Position numbers and translations under genes: made by a program. A stretch of 64,000 nucleotides of DNA from Pseudomonadota bacterium (GTDB taxonomy: Bacteria > Pseudomonadota > Alphaproteobacteria > Rhizobiales > Hyphomicrobiaceae): contig JAEZRM010000064.1 of NCBI GenBank assembly GCA_023412805.1, positions 62,001 through 126,000 of the forward strand. The letters run 5' to 3'. Below the pieces are notes generated by a model. The model saw only the letters and a list, made by a program, of their open reading frames with translations, did not search any database and was not told the origin of the DNA. Shown here one piece after another: positions 8,931-17,349 of the stretch (positions are counted from its first letter, which is position 1; each line of letters opens with the position of its first letter).

Positions 8931-9761
8931 TCAGCGCGGCCGACGCCTGAAGAGTGCGCGGCCGTGCTTGGCTGCGATCAGCATGAGGTTCCACGACACA
9001 CTGACGGCGAGTGCCAGTGAGAGCGAGAGTGCTGGCCCCCACGGGACGACCGTTGCGGCCACCAATGTGATCGCCAGCAGCATGCCAATGAGACCGCCGA
9101 TCGAGTGCGCTAGCAGTGCCGCGGTGGCGGGGCCGCCGATCCGGTTGTGCAGCACCACGATGAGGCTCGTCGTTACGGTCGGCATGATCGATAGAATCCC
9201 GGTGAGCTGCGCCGGTACGAACGGGCTCAGTGCATTCACAGCGCCGACCACGATCGTCACGAGCAGGACGCGAACGACGAGATCGATCCACGAGCGCGCG
9301 CCGGCTTTCAACGGCACGGCATCGGTAAAGCGCGGCGCAAGCAGCAGGGAGGCGGTGAAAATCGGAACGGCGAACAGTAACGCCTCGGGAAGTGACCAGT
9401 CGTAGAGCTGAACGAACACGGCGCAGGCGAGCCATGCTGCGGAACCTGTCGCAAGGCTCAGCAGCATGGATTTTCCAGCGTGCGCCAGTAGGCCGTAGAT
9501 CAGAAGATAGATCGGGATGACGGCGAATGCCGCCACCGACGCTGTCGTAACGCGTTCGAGAAATTCCGGCGGATGGTCGAGTGCCAGGAAGACATAGACG
9601 GGTCCGGTATAGACCGGTAGTGACGCGACCATGGCCCCGAAGAACGGCCCGGTCCGCTCGGAGATCATCGCCACGATGACTATGAACACGGCGACCGCCG
9701 CCATCCGTACCGCGAGCGCGGCAAAAGGCAGGTCCGCCAGCGCGGCAAGGAATTCCGTCAC
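8931..9761 (-). CDS. Multi-pass inner-membrane protein, function unknown
   Basis: A 276-residue, very hydrophobic protein with roughly eight membrane helices. It starts MTEFLAALADLPFAALAVRM and ends in a basic tail (RRRPR). Short conserved-looking loops include ISERTGPFFGAM, YTGPVYVFLALDHPPEF and GILSIMPTVTTSLIVV. I do not recognise the family with certainty. It converges on the RidA-like gene with only 9 bases between stops and stands alone on its strand. Confidence 0.78.
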   Translation of the reverse strand: MTEFLAALADLPFAALAVRMAAVAVFIVIVAMISERTGPFFGAMVASLPVYTGPVYVFLALDHPPEFLERVTTASVAAFAVIPIYLLIYGLLAHAGKSMLLSLATGSAAWLACAVFVQLYDWSLPEALLFAVPIFTASLLLAPRFTDAVPLKAGARSWIDLVVRVLLVTIVVGAVNALSPFVPAQLTGILSIMPTVTTSLIVVLHNRIGGPATAALLAHSIGGLIGMLLAITLVAATVVPWGPALSLSLALAVSVSWNLMLIAAKHGRALFRRRPR

Positions 9762-9974
9762 TCGATCCCGTCCCGTCGCGCGACATGCTGCTGTTAGATC
9801 GGCATGACGTACGACCGCGTCTCTTCCCCGCCGCTTGCCGCGGCACTCGCGATGTTCTGCGAGAGCGAGTTGGATCGCCCAAGCGAAGCGCTTCTATTTT
9901 TGTCGAATTGACGCGTTCAGTAGGTGCTTCGTTGAGCGCGTGCTAGACTCGTATGAGCTGAGCCGCGCGGCCGG

Positions 9975-10718
9975 TCAAGCCCGCGTCCAACCATCGGCAC
10001 CGAGACGCTCCTGTGGCGCGAAGCGGGATTTGTAGCTCATCTTGCGCGAGCCCTCGATCCAATAGCCGAGATAAAGGTACGGCAGACCGAGCCGGCGCGC
10101 ATACTCGATATGCTCGAGGATCATGTAGCTACCGATGCTGCGGAACTGATCATCGGGATCGTAGAAGCTGTAGACCATCGAGATGCCGTCCGAGAGCTGG
10201 TCGCACAGCGCGACAGCCTTGAGCGGCGCGCTCTCGGCGCGATGCAGATGCGGCTTGTCGGGCCCGACGCGATACTCGGTGAGGAACGTGTCGACGATCG
10301 AGTCCTCGACCATCATCGCGTAGTCGAGCACGCTCATGTCGGCCATGCCGCCATCGCCGTGGCGCGCGTCGATGTAGCTGCGGAAGAGACTGAAATGCTC
10401 CGACGTCGCGACGGCCTGGATACGGCGCGCCTTGAGGTCGCTGTTGCGGTCGATGATGCGGCGGAAGTTGCGACCGGGCTCGAACTCATTGACGAGCACA
10501 CGTACCGACACGCACGCCTGACATCCCTCGCAGTAGGGCATGTAGGCAATGTTCTGGCTGCGCCGGAAGCCGCCTTTCAGCAGGTTGTCGATGAGGGCGC
10601 GCGGCTTATCATGAGTGAGATGCGTGAAGAGCTTGCGCTCCGCCCGCCCCGGCAGGTAGGGACAGGCCTGCGGTGCCGTAACGTAAAACTCGGGGAACTG
10701 CTTCTGTTGTTCGGTCAC
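9975..10718 (-). CDS. bpt: Aspartate/glutamate leucyl(arginyl)-tRNA-protein transferase
   Basis: A 247-residue aminoacyl-tRNA-protein transferase of the Ate1/Bpt family. It adds a destabilising residue to proteins with acidic N-termini for N-end-rule degradation by ClpAP/ClpS. Diagnostic features are the N-terminal Cys-rich motif (TAPQACPYLPGR and MPYCEGCQACVSVRV) and the C-terminal YLGYWIEGSRKMSYKSRFAPQE. Bacterial Bpt proteins use leucyl-tRNA; the arginyltransferase name is also used. It is divergent from holC. Confidence 0.93.
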   Translation of the reverse strand: MTEQQKQFPEFYVTAPQACPYLPGRAERKLFTHLTHDKPRALIDNLLKGGFRRSQNIAYMPYCEGCQACVSVRVLVNEFEPGRNFRRIIDRNSDLKARRIQAVATSEHFSLFRSYIDARHGDGGMADMSVLDYAMMVEDSIVDTFLTEYRVGPDKPHLHRAESAPLKAVALCDQLSDGISMVYSFYDPDDQFRSIGSYMILEHIEYARRLGLPYLYLGYWIEGSRKMSYKSRFAPQERLGADGWTRA

Positions 10719-10843
10719 CTAGCGCCGCCCTCTCGTGGGTTCGCATAAGCATACAGCATACGTGAGCGCGCCGGGCGGTTTCAAGCGACACGGTGTGCGG
10801 CAGGTTTCTGATACATTGCGGGAAACCTTGCGAGGGTTGGTGC

Positions 10844-11308
10844 ATGAGCGAGGCGGCGACGACTGAAGTTCTATTCTACCACCTCGAACGCCAGCCGCTC
10901 GAGAGGATCCTGCCGAGCCTGCTCCAGCGCACGCTCGAGCGGGGCTGGCGCGCTGTCGTCCAGGTCGGTAGTGCCGAGCGCCTCGATGCGATCGATGCGC
11001 ACTTGTGGACCTTCGCCGAGGATAGCTTTCTCCCGCACGGCACCGTGAAGGAAGGGGCGCCTGATCGCCAGCCTATCCTGCTCACGCTCGGCGAGGAGAA
11101 CCAGAACGGCGCGGGCGTGCGTTTCCTGCTCGACGGGGCCGATATGGAGACCTACGCGGGCTATGCGCGCATCGTCGTCATCTTTGACGGACGCGATGGT
11201 GATGCTCTTGCTGCCGCGCGCTCCCAGTGGCAGCGCGTCAAGGCGCAAGGGTGCAAGGCCACTTACTGGCGCCAGGGCGACAGCGGACGTTGGGAACAGA
11301 AGGGCTGA
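10844..11308 (+). CDS. holC: DNA polymerase III chi subunit
   Basis: A 154-residue clamp-loader accessory subunit that links the polymerase III holoenzyme to single-stranded DNA-binding protein. The chi pattern is plain: FYHLERQPLERILPSLLQRTLERGWRAVV, DAHLWTFAEDSFLPHG, QPILLT, and the C-terminal ARSQWQRVKAQGCKATYW. The start ATG 10844 has gagggttgg just upstream. An in-frame ATG at 10793 adds 17 residues unlike the family. Confidence 0.94.
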   Translation: MSEAATTEVLFYHLERQPLERILPSLLQRTLERGWRAVVQVGSAERLDAIDAHLWTFAEDSFLPHGTVKEGAPDRQPILLTLGEENQNGAGVRFLLDGADMETYAGYARIVVIFDGRDGDALAAARSQWQRVKAQGCKATYWRQGDSGRWEQKG

Positions 11309-11320
11309 GGGCGTGACGCC

Positions 11321-11863
11321 TCAGTGCCGCGTGCCGAGCGTCGTTGGCCAATAGTGCGCGGGCGCGAAGCCCTGCGGCTTCGGCTCGACGACGTCGGCCA
11401 TGGTGCGGAGCACGGCAGCCGCAGCGTGACCGTTGGCCGTGCGGTAGGCAGCGGCGAACGGCTGCCAGAGGGGAGACATAGCGGGGCTGCTATTGCCGAC
11501 CAGCGCACGCTGCGCCATGGGTACCGCGGCGTCGAGCCACATCTGCTGCCATAAGGCGAACGGGTTGCCCGTCGAGGCCGTGGGCTGCGCAGGCAACCAG
11601 GGCAGCAACGGGTTTGCGGTACCGGCCGGGGCCCGCCAGGGTATCAGGTTGGCGGCCATGCTTGCGGGCCAGAGCGCAGGATTGGCCGTTGTCTGAAGGG
11701 ATTGCGGCGGCATCCACCAGGGCGAGGCAGTGGACGTGAGCTTGCGCGCCGGTGTCGTCCCGAGCACACCCGACCAGAATTCGACGGTCGCCCGCACGAG
11801 CTGGGTCGAGCTATCGACCCAGAGCTGGGCGAAGGTCATCGGCAAAAATGCATTGGTGCTCAT
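11321..11863 (-). CDS. Trp/Pro/Ala-rich protein of unknown function
   Basis: A 180-residue protein with about a dozen tryptophans and many prolines and alanines. It has two predicted amphipathic segments, FAQLWVDSSTQLVRATVEFW near the N-terminus and FALWQQMWLDAAVPMAQRAL in the second half. There is no signal peptide or obvious membrane helix. A gaggcg ribosome site precedes ATG 11863. The composition resembles surface-binding proteins such as phasins, but I cannot assign a family and this is only a suggestion. It converges on holC. Confidence 0.65.
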   Translation of the reverse strand: MSTNAFLPMTFAQLWVDSSTQLVRATVEFWSGVLGTTPARKLTSTASPWWMPPQSLQTTANPALWPASMAANLIPWRAPAGTANPLLPWLPAQPTASTGNPFALWQQMWLDAAVPMAQRALVGNSSPAMSPLWQPFAAAYRTANGHAAAAVLRTMADVVEPKPQGFAPAHYWPTTLGTRH

Positions 11864-11949
11864 AACGCCTCGGCATTGCGCTGAGATATCAGGATCAGGG
11901 ATATATAAGCGCTATTTTGCATTGCAGCAAGATTAATCCCGCAACGCAA

Positions 11950-11976
11950 AACGGCGCGACCAAGCGGCGCGCCGTT
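11950..11976 (-). terminator. Rho-independent-type terminator after the ileS-lspA-lipoprotein operon
   Basis: Perfect 9-bp arms aacggcgcg (11950-11958) and cgcgccgtt (11968-11976) flank a 9-base loop. Read on the minus strand the stem ends in a short T-run (gttttgcg), downstream of the lipoprotein stop. Confidence 0.6.
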
Positions 11977-12003
11977 CATACTTACATCAGGTGGCTTGGA
12001 AGG

Positions 12004-12495
12004 TCAGGGCGAATCGCCTGGAGCGCTCTCGGAGCCGCCGCTGAAGATGTTGCCGACCCAGTCGATGATGGTATTGCAACTGCCGTTCGGCCCCTGCATG
12101 CCGCCGGCATTGTCGTCCATCGCGCGCTCCTTCCAGTTGCCGTCGCGGCAGTACTGGGTGTGTTGGCGCTTCTTTTCCGCGGCGGAGGCGACGCGCTCGT
12201 AGTCCTTGTCCTTCGGCCATGAGGGATCGGCGGCGGGGGAAACGGCGGCGGCCGCCGCTGGCTGTCCGGGCTCCGGCAGACGCTGCGTGCTCGGCGGCAT
12301 GACGAGCGGTGCGCGCGGTGCGAGCTTCGGCTCTTCCTTCTGGCCCAGGGCGCCAGTCGCGACACCGAGGCTGTTCAACAGCGGACTGTTGATTTCGACG
12401 CCGTCGGCGCAGCCACCGAGCAAGGCGGCGGCGGTGATGACGCTCGCAATGCCCACCCGGGCGCGCCGGCTGATGCGTGATGTTCTCGCGGCCAT
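12004..12495 (-). CDS. Putative lipoprotein downstream of lspA
   Basis: A 163-residue lipoprotein. After a basic N-terminus (MAARTSRISRRARVG) and a short hydrophobic stretch comes the lipobox LLGGC, so lipidation at Cys is expected. A Pro/Ala-rich low-complexity linker follows, then a C-terminal region with two Cys (QYCRDGNW and GSCNTII). The start ATG 12495 is preferred because a ggggg ribosome site lies about 7 nt upstream; a GTG at 12504 is possible. It is the last gene of the ileS-lspA operon, 68 bases after lspA, whose product would process it. Confidence 0.75.
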   Translation of the reverse strand: MAARTSRISRRARVGIASVITAAALLGGCADGVEINSPLLNSLGVATGALGQKEEPKLAPRAPLVMPPSTQRLPEPGQPAAAAAVSPAADPSWPKDKDYERVASAAEKKRQHTQYCRDGNWKERAMDDNAGGMQGPNGSCNTIIDWVGNIFSGGSESAPGDSP

Positions 12496-12563
12496 GACTA
12501 TCACCCCCGATTTGCCGGCTGCTGCCCCATCCCCGGCGCGCCAGTCGGCGGAATGTTCCTTAC

Positions 12564-13121
12564 CTATGAGCCTTTTGCGGCATCATTACGATTCGGCCAG
12601 AAAGAGTCATATAGCAGCCCCACGACGCCAGCAACAATGGCCACGTCGGCGATATTGAACACGTACCAGCTCCAGCCATTGGCATAGAGGTGGAAGAAAT
12701 CCGCCACACCGCCCCGAATGACGCGATCCAGCGCATTCGCGAGCCCGCCGCCGATGATCAGCCCGATCGAGGCGGCCATCAGCGGATTGACGCGGCCGCG
12801 CACCAGCCAGATCCAGAGCCCGATCGACGTCAGCGTGGCAAATCCGGCGAGCGCCCACTGTCCGCCGTGTCCGTCCTGGGCGAGCAGGCCGTAGCTGATC
12901 CCCTTGTTGAGCACGAACACCAGATCGAAGAACGGGGCCACATGCACTGGCTGCTGCGCGGCGATGTCGTAGACGTTGAGCATCCACCACTTGTGGACCT
13001 GATCGATCGCGAGGGTCGCGAGCGCCAGTGTCAGGCCGAGGCGCGCATAGCCGCCCCAAAGCCAGCCGCGGCGCTCATCTGCGGCGCTGCCCAGGACGGT
13101 GCGCTCCTCGATTTCACTCAT
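12564..13121 (-). CDS. lspA: Lipoprotein signal peptidase (signal peptidase II)
   Basis: A 185-residue inner-membrane aspartyl protease that cleaves the signal peptide of diacylglyceryl-modified prolipoproteins. It has four membrane helices. The catalytic aspartates lie in NALDRVIRGGVADFFHLY and WYVFNIADVAIV. The start overlaps the end of ileS by 4 bases (ATGA), indicating translational coupling. The ileS-lspA order is the common proteobacterial arrangement. Confidence 0.96.
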   Translation of the reverse strand: MSEIEERTVLGSAADERRGWLWGGYARLGLTLALATLAIDQVHKWWMLNVYDIAAQQPVHVAPFFDLVFVLNKGISYGLLAQDGHGGQWALAGFATLTSIGLWIWLVRGRVNPLMAASIGLIIGGGLANALDRVIRGGVADFFHLYANGWSWYVFNIADVAIVAGVVGLLYDSFWPNRNDAAKGS

Positions 13122-16100
13122 GCCTTATCAAGCTCGCGCATTGCGGCGGCATCGCGAGCCGAAAGCTCGGGATAGGCTGGATCGCTACCGACGTCGGTTG
13201 TGACCCGCCAGGAGCGTGCGCACTTCTTGCCCTCGGCACGTGCTGGAACCACGCCGACACCCGACACTTCGGCCAGCGCGAACGCGCCCTCCGGTGCCGG
13301 TGTATCGACGATCCTGATGCCCGACGTGATGCAGACCTCGGCCATGTCGATGCCTTTGAGGGCCGCAGCAAGCTCGCCGTTGGTTACGTGCACCATGGGG
13401 GCAGCTTCGAGGCTCGATCCGATGCGCTTTGCGGCCCGTTCGATTTCGAGGGCGCCTGTCACGGCCGAGCGTACGCGGCGCACCTGTTCCCACTTTGTGG
13501 CGAGCGCGTCGTCGCGCCATTCGGCGGGAGCGGCTTTGAATGTCTCGACGTGCACCGAGCCGTCCTCGCTCGGATAGCGCTGCAACCAGGCTTCCTCGGC
13601 TGTGAAGACGAGGATGGGCGCGATCCATGTCGTCACGCACTGGAAGATGTGCTCGACGCACGTCAGCGCCGCGCGACGGCGCAAGCTCGAAGGCCCGTCG
13701 CAATAGAGCGCGTCCTTGCGCACGTCGAAATAGAAGGCCGAAAGCTCGGTATTCATGAACTGCGCGAGGGCTGAGACGACGCGCTTGTAGTCGTACTCCG
13801 CATAGGCGCGGCGCACGAGCGGCTCCAGCGTCGCGAGCTGATGGAGCATGTAGCGCTCCAGCTCCGGCATATCTGCCGGCGCCACTTCCTGCTCGGGCTT
13901 GTAGTGTGCGAGCGTGCCGAGCATCCAGCGCAGGGTGTTGCGCATCTTGCGGTAGGTTTCGACGAAGTTCTTGAGGATCTCCGGCCCGATGCGCAGGTCG
14001 TCCGAGTAGTCGGACGCGGCGACCCACAGGCGCAGGATGTCCGCGCCCGAATTCTTGATGACATCCTGCGGCGCCGTCACGTTGCCGACGGACTTCGACA
14101 TCTTCTGCCCCTTTTCATCGAGGCAGAAACCGTGTGTCAGAACGACGTCGAAGGGCGCACGTCCACGCGTGCCGGAGGATTCGATCAGCGAGGAATGGAA
14201 CCAGCCGCGATGCTGGTCCGATCCTTCGAGATACATGACGCGATCGCGTCCACCATCGACCTGCCGCTCGATGCCTTGCAGGCTCGGGAAGTGGAGGTCG
14301 TTGAGGACGTAGCTGTGCGTGCTGCCCGAGTCGAACCAGACATCGAGCACGTCATTGACCTTCTCGAAGTCCGCGGGATTGTGATCAGGCTTCAGGAAGC
14401 GCGCGCCGTCGGTGTCCGAGAACCACGCATCCGCGCCCTCCGCGTACATGGCGTCGTAGATGCGCTGGTTGACCTGGGCATCCACGAGGACTTCGCCGTC
14501 GCTCTTGCGCACGAACACGGTGATCGGCACACCCCAGGCACGCTGCCGCGAGATGACCCAGTCGGGCTTCGCCTCGATCATGCCGGTGATGCGGTTCTCG
14601 CCCGACTTCGGCACCCACTCCGTATCGCGGATCGACTGCAGCGACACCTCGCGCAGTGAGCGGTTGCCGAGCGAGGGGATCGCCTTGTCCATGTGGATGA
14701 ACCACTGGGGCGTGTTGCGGAAGATCACCGGCTTCTTCGAGCGCCACGAGTGCGGATACTGATGCTTCAGGCGTCCGCGCGCGAGCAGCATGCCGCTTTT
14801 CACGAGTGCGTCGATGACGGCTTGGTTGGCGTCGCCCTTCTCGCCCTTGTCGTTGATGACGCGCTTGCCCTCGAAGCCCGGCGCGTCCTTCGTGAAAGCG
14901 CCGTTCTCGTCGACGGTGTAGGGGATCGCCGGATCGACATCGCGCGCCTGCAGCAGTCGCGTCGAGGCCGTCCAGATATCGAAGTCCTCGCGGCCATGGC
15001 CGGGTGCCGTGTGCACGAAACCCGTGCCCGCGTCGTCGGTGACGTGGTCGCCATCGAGGAGCGGCACGTTGAACTGATAGCCGCCGAGGCCTGCGTCACG
15101 GAGTGGATGGGCGCAGATGATGCTGGCGAGATCCTCGGGCCTGACCGCAGCGATCTTCTCGAAAGCCTCGACCTTGGCAGCCTTCATCACCTCGGCCGCC
15201 AGCTTATCGGCGAGGATGAGCTGGTCGCCGACCTTTGCCCAGTTGCCCTCCGGCGACGCCGTGACCTCGTAAAGGCCGTACTCGATCTTGGAATTGAATG
15301 AGATCGCGCGGTTGCCCGGGATCGTCCAGGGTGTCGTGGTCCAGATGAGGACGAAGGCGCCAACGAGCTTGTCGGCGAGGACGAACTGCCGGTCCGTTTC
15401 GGCGATCGCAGATTTGGAGTTGCCTGTCGGCGTGCTGGCGACCAGCCGCTCGATCGGAAACTTCACCCACACCATGTCCGACTGATAGTCGTGATACTCG
15501 ACCTCGGCTTCAGCCAGCGCGGTCTTCTCGACGACCGACCACATGACCGGCTTCGAGCCGCGGTAAAGCTGTCCCGTCTCCGCGAACTTGATCAGCTCGC
15601 GCGAGATCTGTGCCTCGGCCGGGAACGTCATTGTCGTGTAGGGATGATCCCAGTCGCCCTCGACGCCGAGCCGCTTGAATTCCTCGCGCTGCACGTTGAG
15701 CCAATGCTCGGCGAACGCGCGGCACTCGGCGCGGAAGGCCTTCATGGCCGCCGGATCCTTGAGGTTCGGCTTGGCCTTGCCCTTGGCCATGTACTCCTCC
15801 TCGATCTTCCACTCGATCGGGAGGCCGTGGCAGTCCCAGCCCGGCACGTAGTTAGAATCGTGCCCGAGCATCTGCTGCGAGCGCGTCACGAGATCCTTGA
15901 GGATCTTGTTGAGCGCGTGGCCGATGTGGATGTTGCCGTTGGCGTAGGGCGGGCCATCGTGAAGGATGAACTTGGCGCGTCCCTTCGCGCTCTCGCGGAG
16001 CTTGTCGTACAGGCGGATCTTCGCCCACCGCTCCAGCATTCGCGGCTCCATCTGCGGGAGCCCGGCCTTCATCGGAAAATCCGTCTTGGGGAGGAAGAGG

Positions 16101-16141
16101 GTCTTCCCCCAGTCGCGCGCTTCGGTCTTGGTGTCGGTCAT
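13118..16141 (-). CDS. ileS: Isoleucyl-tRNA synthetase
   Basis: Class I aminoacyl-tRNA synthetase of 1007 residues that charges tRNA-Ile and edits misactivated valine. The class I motif is HIGHALNKIL and the second is KMSKSVGNV; the editing (CP1) domain lies between them. The C-terminus is notable. The zinc ligands of the E. coli type tail (CxxC...CxxC) are mostly gone: CARSWRVTTDVG replaces CxRCW, and ELSARD replaces the second pair. I chose ATG 16141 (MTDTKTEARDW); an ATG at 16192 would add 17 residues unlike the family. lspA follows with a 4-base overlap. Confidence 0.97.
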   Translation of the reverse strand: MTDTKTEARDWGKTLFLPKTDFPMKAGLPQMEPRMLERWAKIRLYDKLRESAKGRAKFILHDGPPYANGNIHIGHALNKILKDLVTRSQQMLGHDSNYVPGWDCHGLPIEWKIEEEYMAKGKAKPNLKDPAAMKAFRAECRAFAEHWLNVQREEFKRLGVEGDWDHPYTTMTFPAEAQISRELIKFAETGQLYRGSKPVMWSVVEKTALAEAEVEYHDYQSDMVWVKFPIERLVASTPTGNSKSAIAETDRQFVLADKLVGAFVLIWTTTPWTIPGNRAISFNSKIEYGLYEVTASPEGNWAKVGDQLILADKLAAEVMKAAKVEAFEKIAAVRPEDLASIICAHPLRDAGLGGYQFNVPLLDGDHVTDDAGTGFVHTAPGHGREDFDIWTASTRLLQARDVDPAIPYTVDENGAFTKDAPGFEGKRVINDKGEKGDANQAVIDALVKSGMLLARGRLKHQYPHSWRSKKPVIFRNTPQWFIHMDKAIPSLGNRSLREVSLQSIRDTEWVPKSGENRITGMIEAKPDWVISRQRAWGVPITVFVRKSDGEVLVDAQVNQRIYDAMYAEGADAWFSDTDGARFLKPDHNPADFEKVNDVLDVWFDSGSTHSYVLNDLHFPSLQGIERQVDGGRDRVMYLEGSDQHRGWFHSSLIESSGTRGRAPFDVVLTHGFCLDEKGQKMSKSVGNVTAPQDVIKNSGADILRLWVAASDYSDDLRIGPEILKNFVETYRKMRNTLRWMLGTLAHYKPEQEVAPADMPELERYMLHQLATLEPLVRRAYAEYDYKRVVSALAQFMNTELSAFYFDVRKDALYCDGPSSLRRRAALTCVEHIFQCVTTWIAPILVFTAEEAWLQRYPSEDGSVHVETFKAAPAEWRDDALATKWEQVRRVRSAVTGALEIERAAKRIGSSLEAAPMVHVTNGELAAALKGIDMAEVCITSGIRIVDTPAPEGAFALAEVSGVGVVPARAEGKKCARSWRVTTDVGSDPAYPELSARDAAAMRELDKA

Positions 16142-16444
16142 GAGGTCAGCCTCGGGGGCTCGGACGGTCGGGATGCGGCCCAACGCGGGCACGCTCCGTC
16201 TTCGATTGGGGCATTCCGGTCCCTGATGCGGCCGGGAAGCCTTTACGCGTTGATTTCACGTGCACTTCTGAGGCGCAGATGTGCCCTGACCCGGCGCCCG
16301 GAGGCAGCCGGGACTCGAATTCGCCCTGGGCGGACTATGAACGCGCGAAGCAGCATGATCCGCATCTCATACCGGCCGCAGAAGACGCTTTCAACTGCGA
16401 CCCGTGCGCGAGTGCGCACAACTCAAATAATCGCGCGGATGGCC
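16142..16444. other. Intergenic region upstream of ileS
   Basis: About 300 bases between the ileS start and the stop of the SDR gene on the same strand. It should carry the ileS promoter. I see no T-box-like or other RNA element and no convincing gene. Confidence 0.45.
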
Positions 16445-17191
16445 CTAATAATGTGCGCCGCCGTTCACCTCGATGGTCTGGCCCGTGGTGTAGGCGGCAT
16501 CCGGTCGGCAGAGCATGGTCACGATATGGGCGATCTCCTCGGGCCGGCCATCACGCCCCACGGGATTGGCGGCCGTCGCCGTAGCCGCCGGACGGGCCCC
16601 CGCCGCGCCGCTGCGGACGGTATCGATGGCGCCAGGGGCGACCACGTTCACTGTAATGCCGTGCGGACCCAGCTCCGAGGCGAGTGAGCGCGCCATGCCG
16701 ATCATGCCGGCCTTGGCTGCCGAGACGTGCGTGCGTCCCGGCGTGCCCTTGAACATGGAAATGCCGCCGATATTCACGATCCGGCCCCAACCGCCCTTGA
16801 TCATGTGCGGGGCGGCATAACGCGTGCACAGAAAGGCGCAGTCGAGGCTGTTCGCCAGCACCTCGCGCCATTCCGCGTAAGACATCTCGACGAGCGGCGT
16901 GTTGCGGCGGATGGCGGCGTTGTTGACCAGTATGTCCACCTTCCCGAAGCGCCCTACGGCAGCCTCTACGAGGCTCTGCGCGCCAGCTTCGGTCGAGACG
17001 TCAGCGAGGTGGCCGATGGCGGTGGCGCCTTCGGCGGCAAGCAGCGCCACGGCTTCGTCGACGCCTTCCTTGTCCTTGCGCGCATGAATGACGAGGGATG
17101 CCCCCTCCGCGGCCAGGGCGCGCGCGGTCGCGCGCCCGATATTGCGGGCCGAGCCCGTGACAATCGCGACCCGCCCATCAAGTGATGGCAT
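16445..17191 (-). CDS. SDR-family protein lacking the usual catalytic Ser and Tyr
   Basis: A 248-residue short-chain dehydrogenase/reductase fold protein. The NAD(P)-binding motif TGSARNIG (residues 12-19), the NNAA motif (90-93) and the C-terminal APGAIDT and GQTIEVNGG segments are all present. In the YxxxK motif Lys is kept (K160), but the Tyr position is V156 (HVSAAK). The usual catalytic Ser position is G143 (VNIGGIS), with S145 two residues away. It may use other residues or have a non-redox role. ATG 17191 is set by ggggagg upstream. It is divergent from the TPR operon. Confidence 0.88.
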   Translation of the reverse strand: MPSLDGRVAIVTGSARNIGRATARALAAEGASLVIHARKDKEGVDEAVALLAAEGATAIGHLADVSTEAGAQSLVEAAVGRFGKVDILVNNAAIRRNTPLVEMSYAEWREVLANSLDCAFLCTRYAAPHMIKGGWGRIVNIGGISMFKGTPGRTHVSAAKAGMIGMARSLASELGPHGITVNVVAPGAIDTVRSGAAGARPAATATAANPVGRDGRPEEIAHIVTMLCRPDAAYTTGQTIEVNGGAHY

Positions 17192-17349
17192 GATGTGAAC
17201 CTCCCCGGTGATGTGACGCGGCATCCATCATTCGGCCGCCGCTTTGCGCCACCATTGCGCGCGGTCCGGCCCTGGTGCAACAGTTTGCGCGTGTTGGGCG
17301 AATCATTGGGGGCTAAGCCCCGACCATCCCGCCGGAGATTGACCGGTTC

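Noticed and set aside
16290..16340. tRNA-like stretch (gggactcgaattcgccc resembling a T arm)
   Set aside because: No acceptor, D or anticodon arms can be built around it and no CCA end follows.
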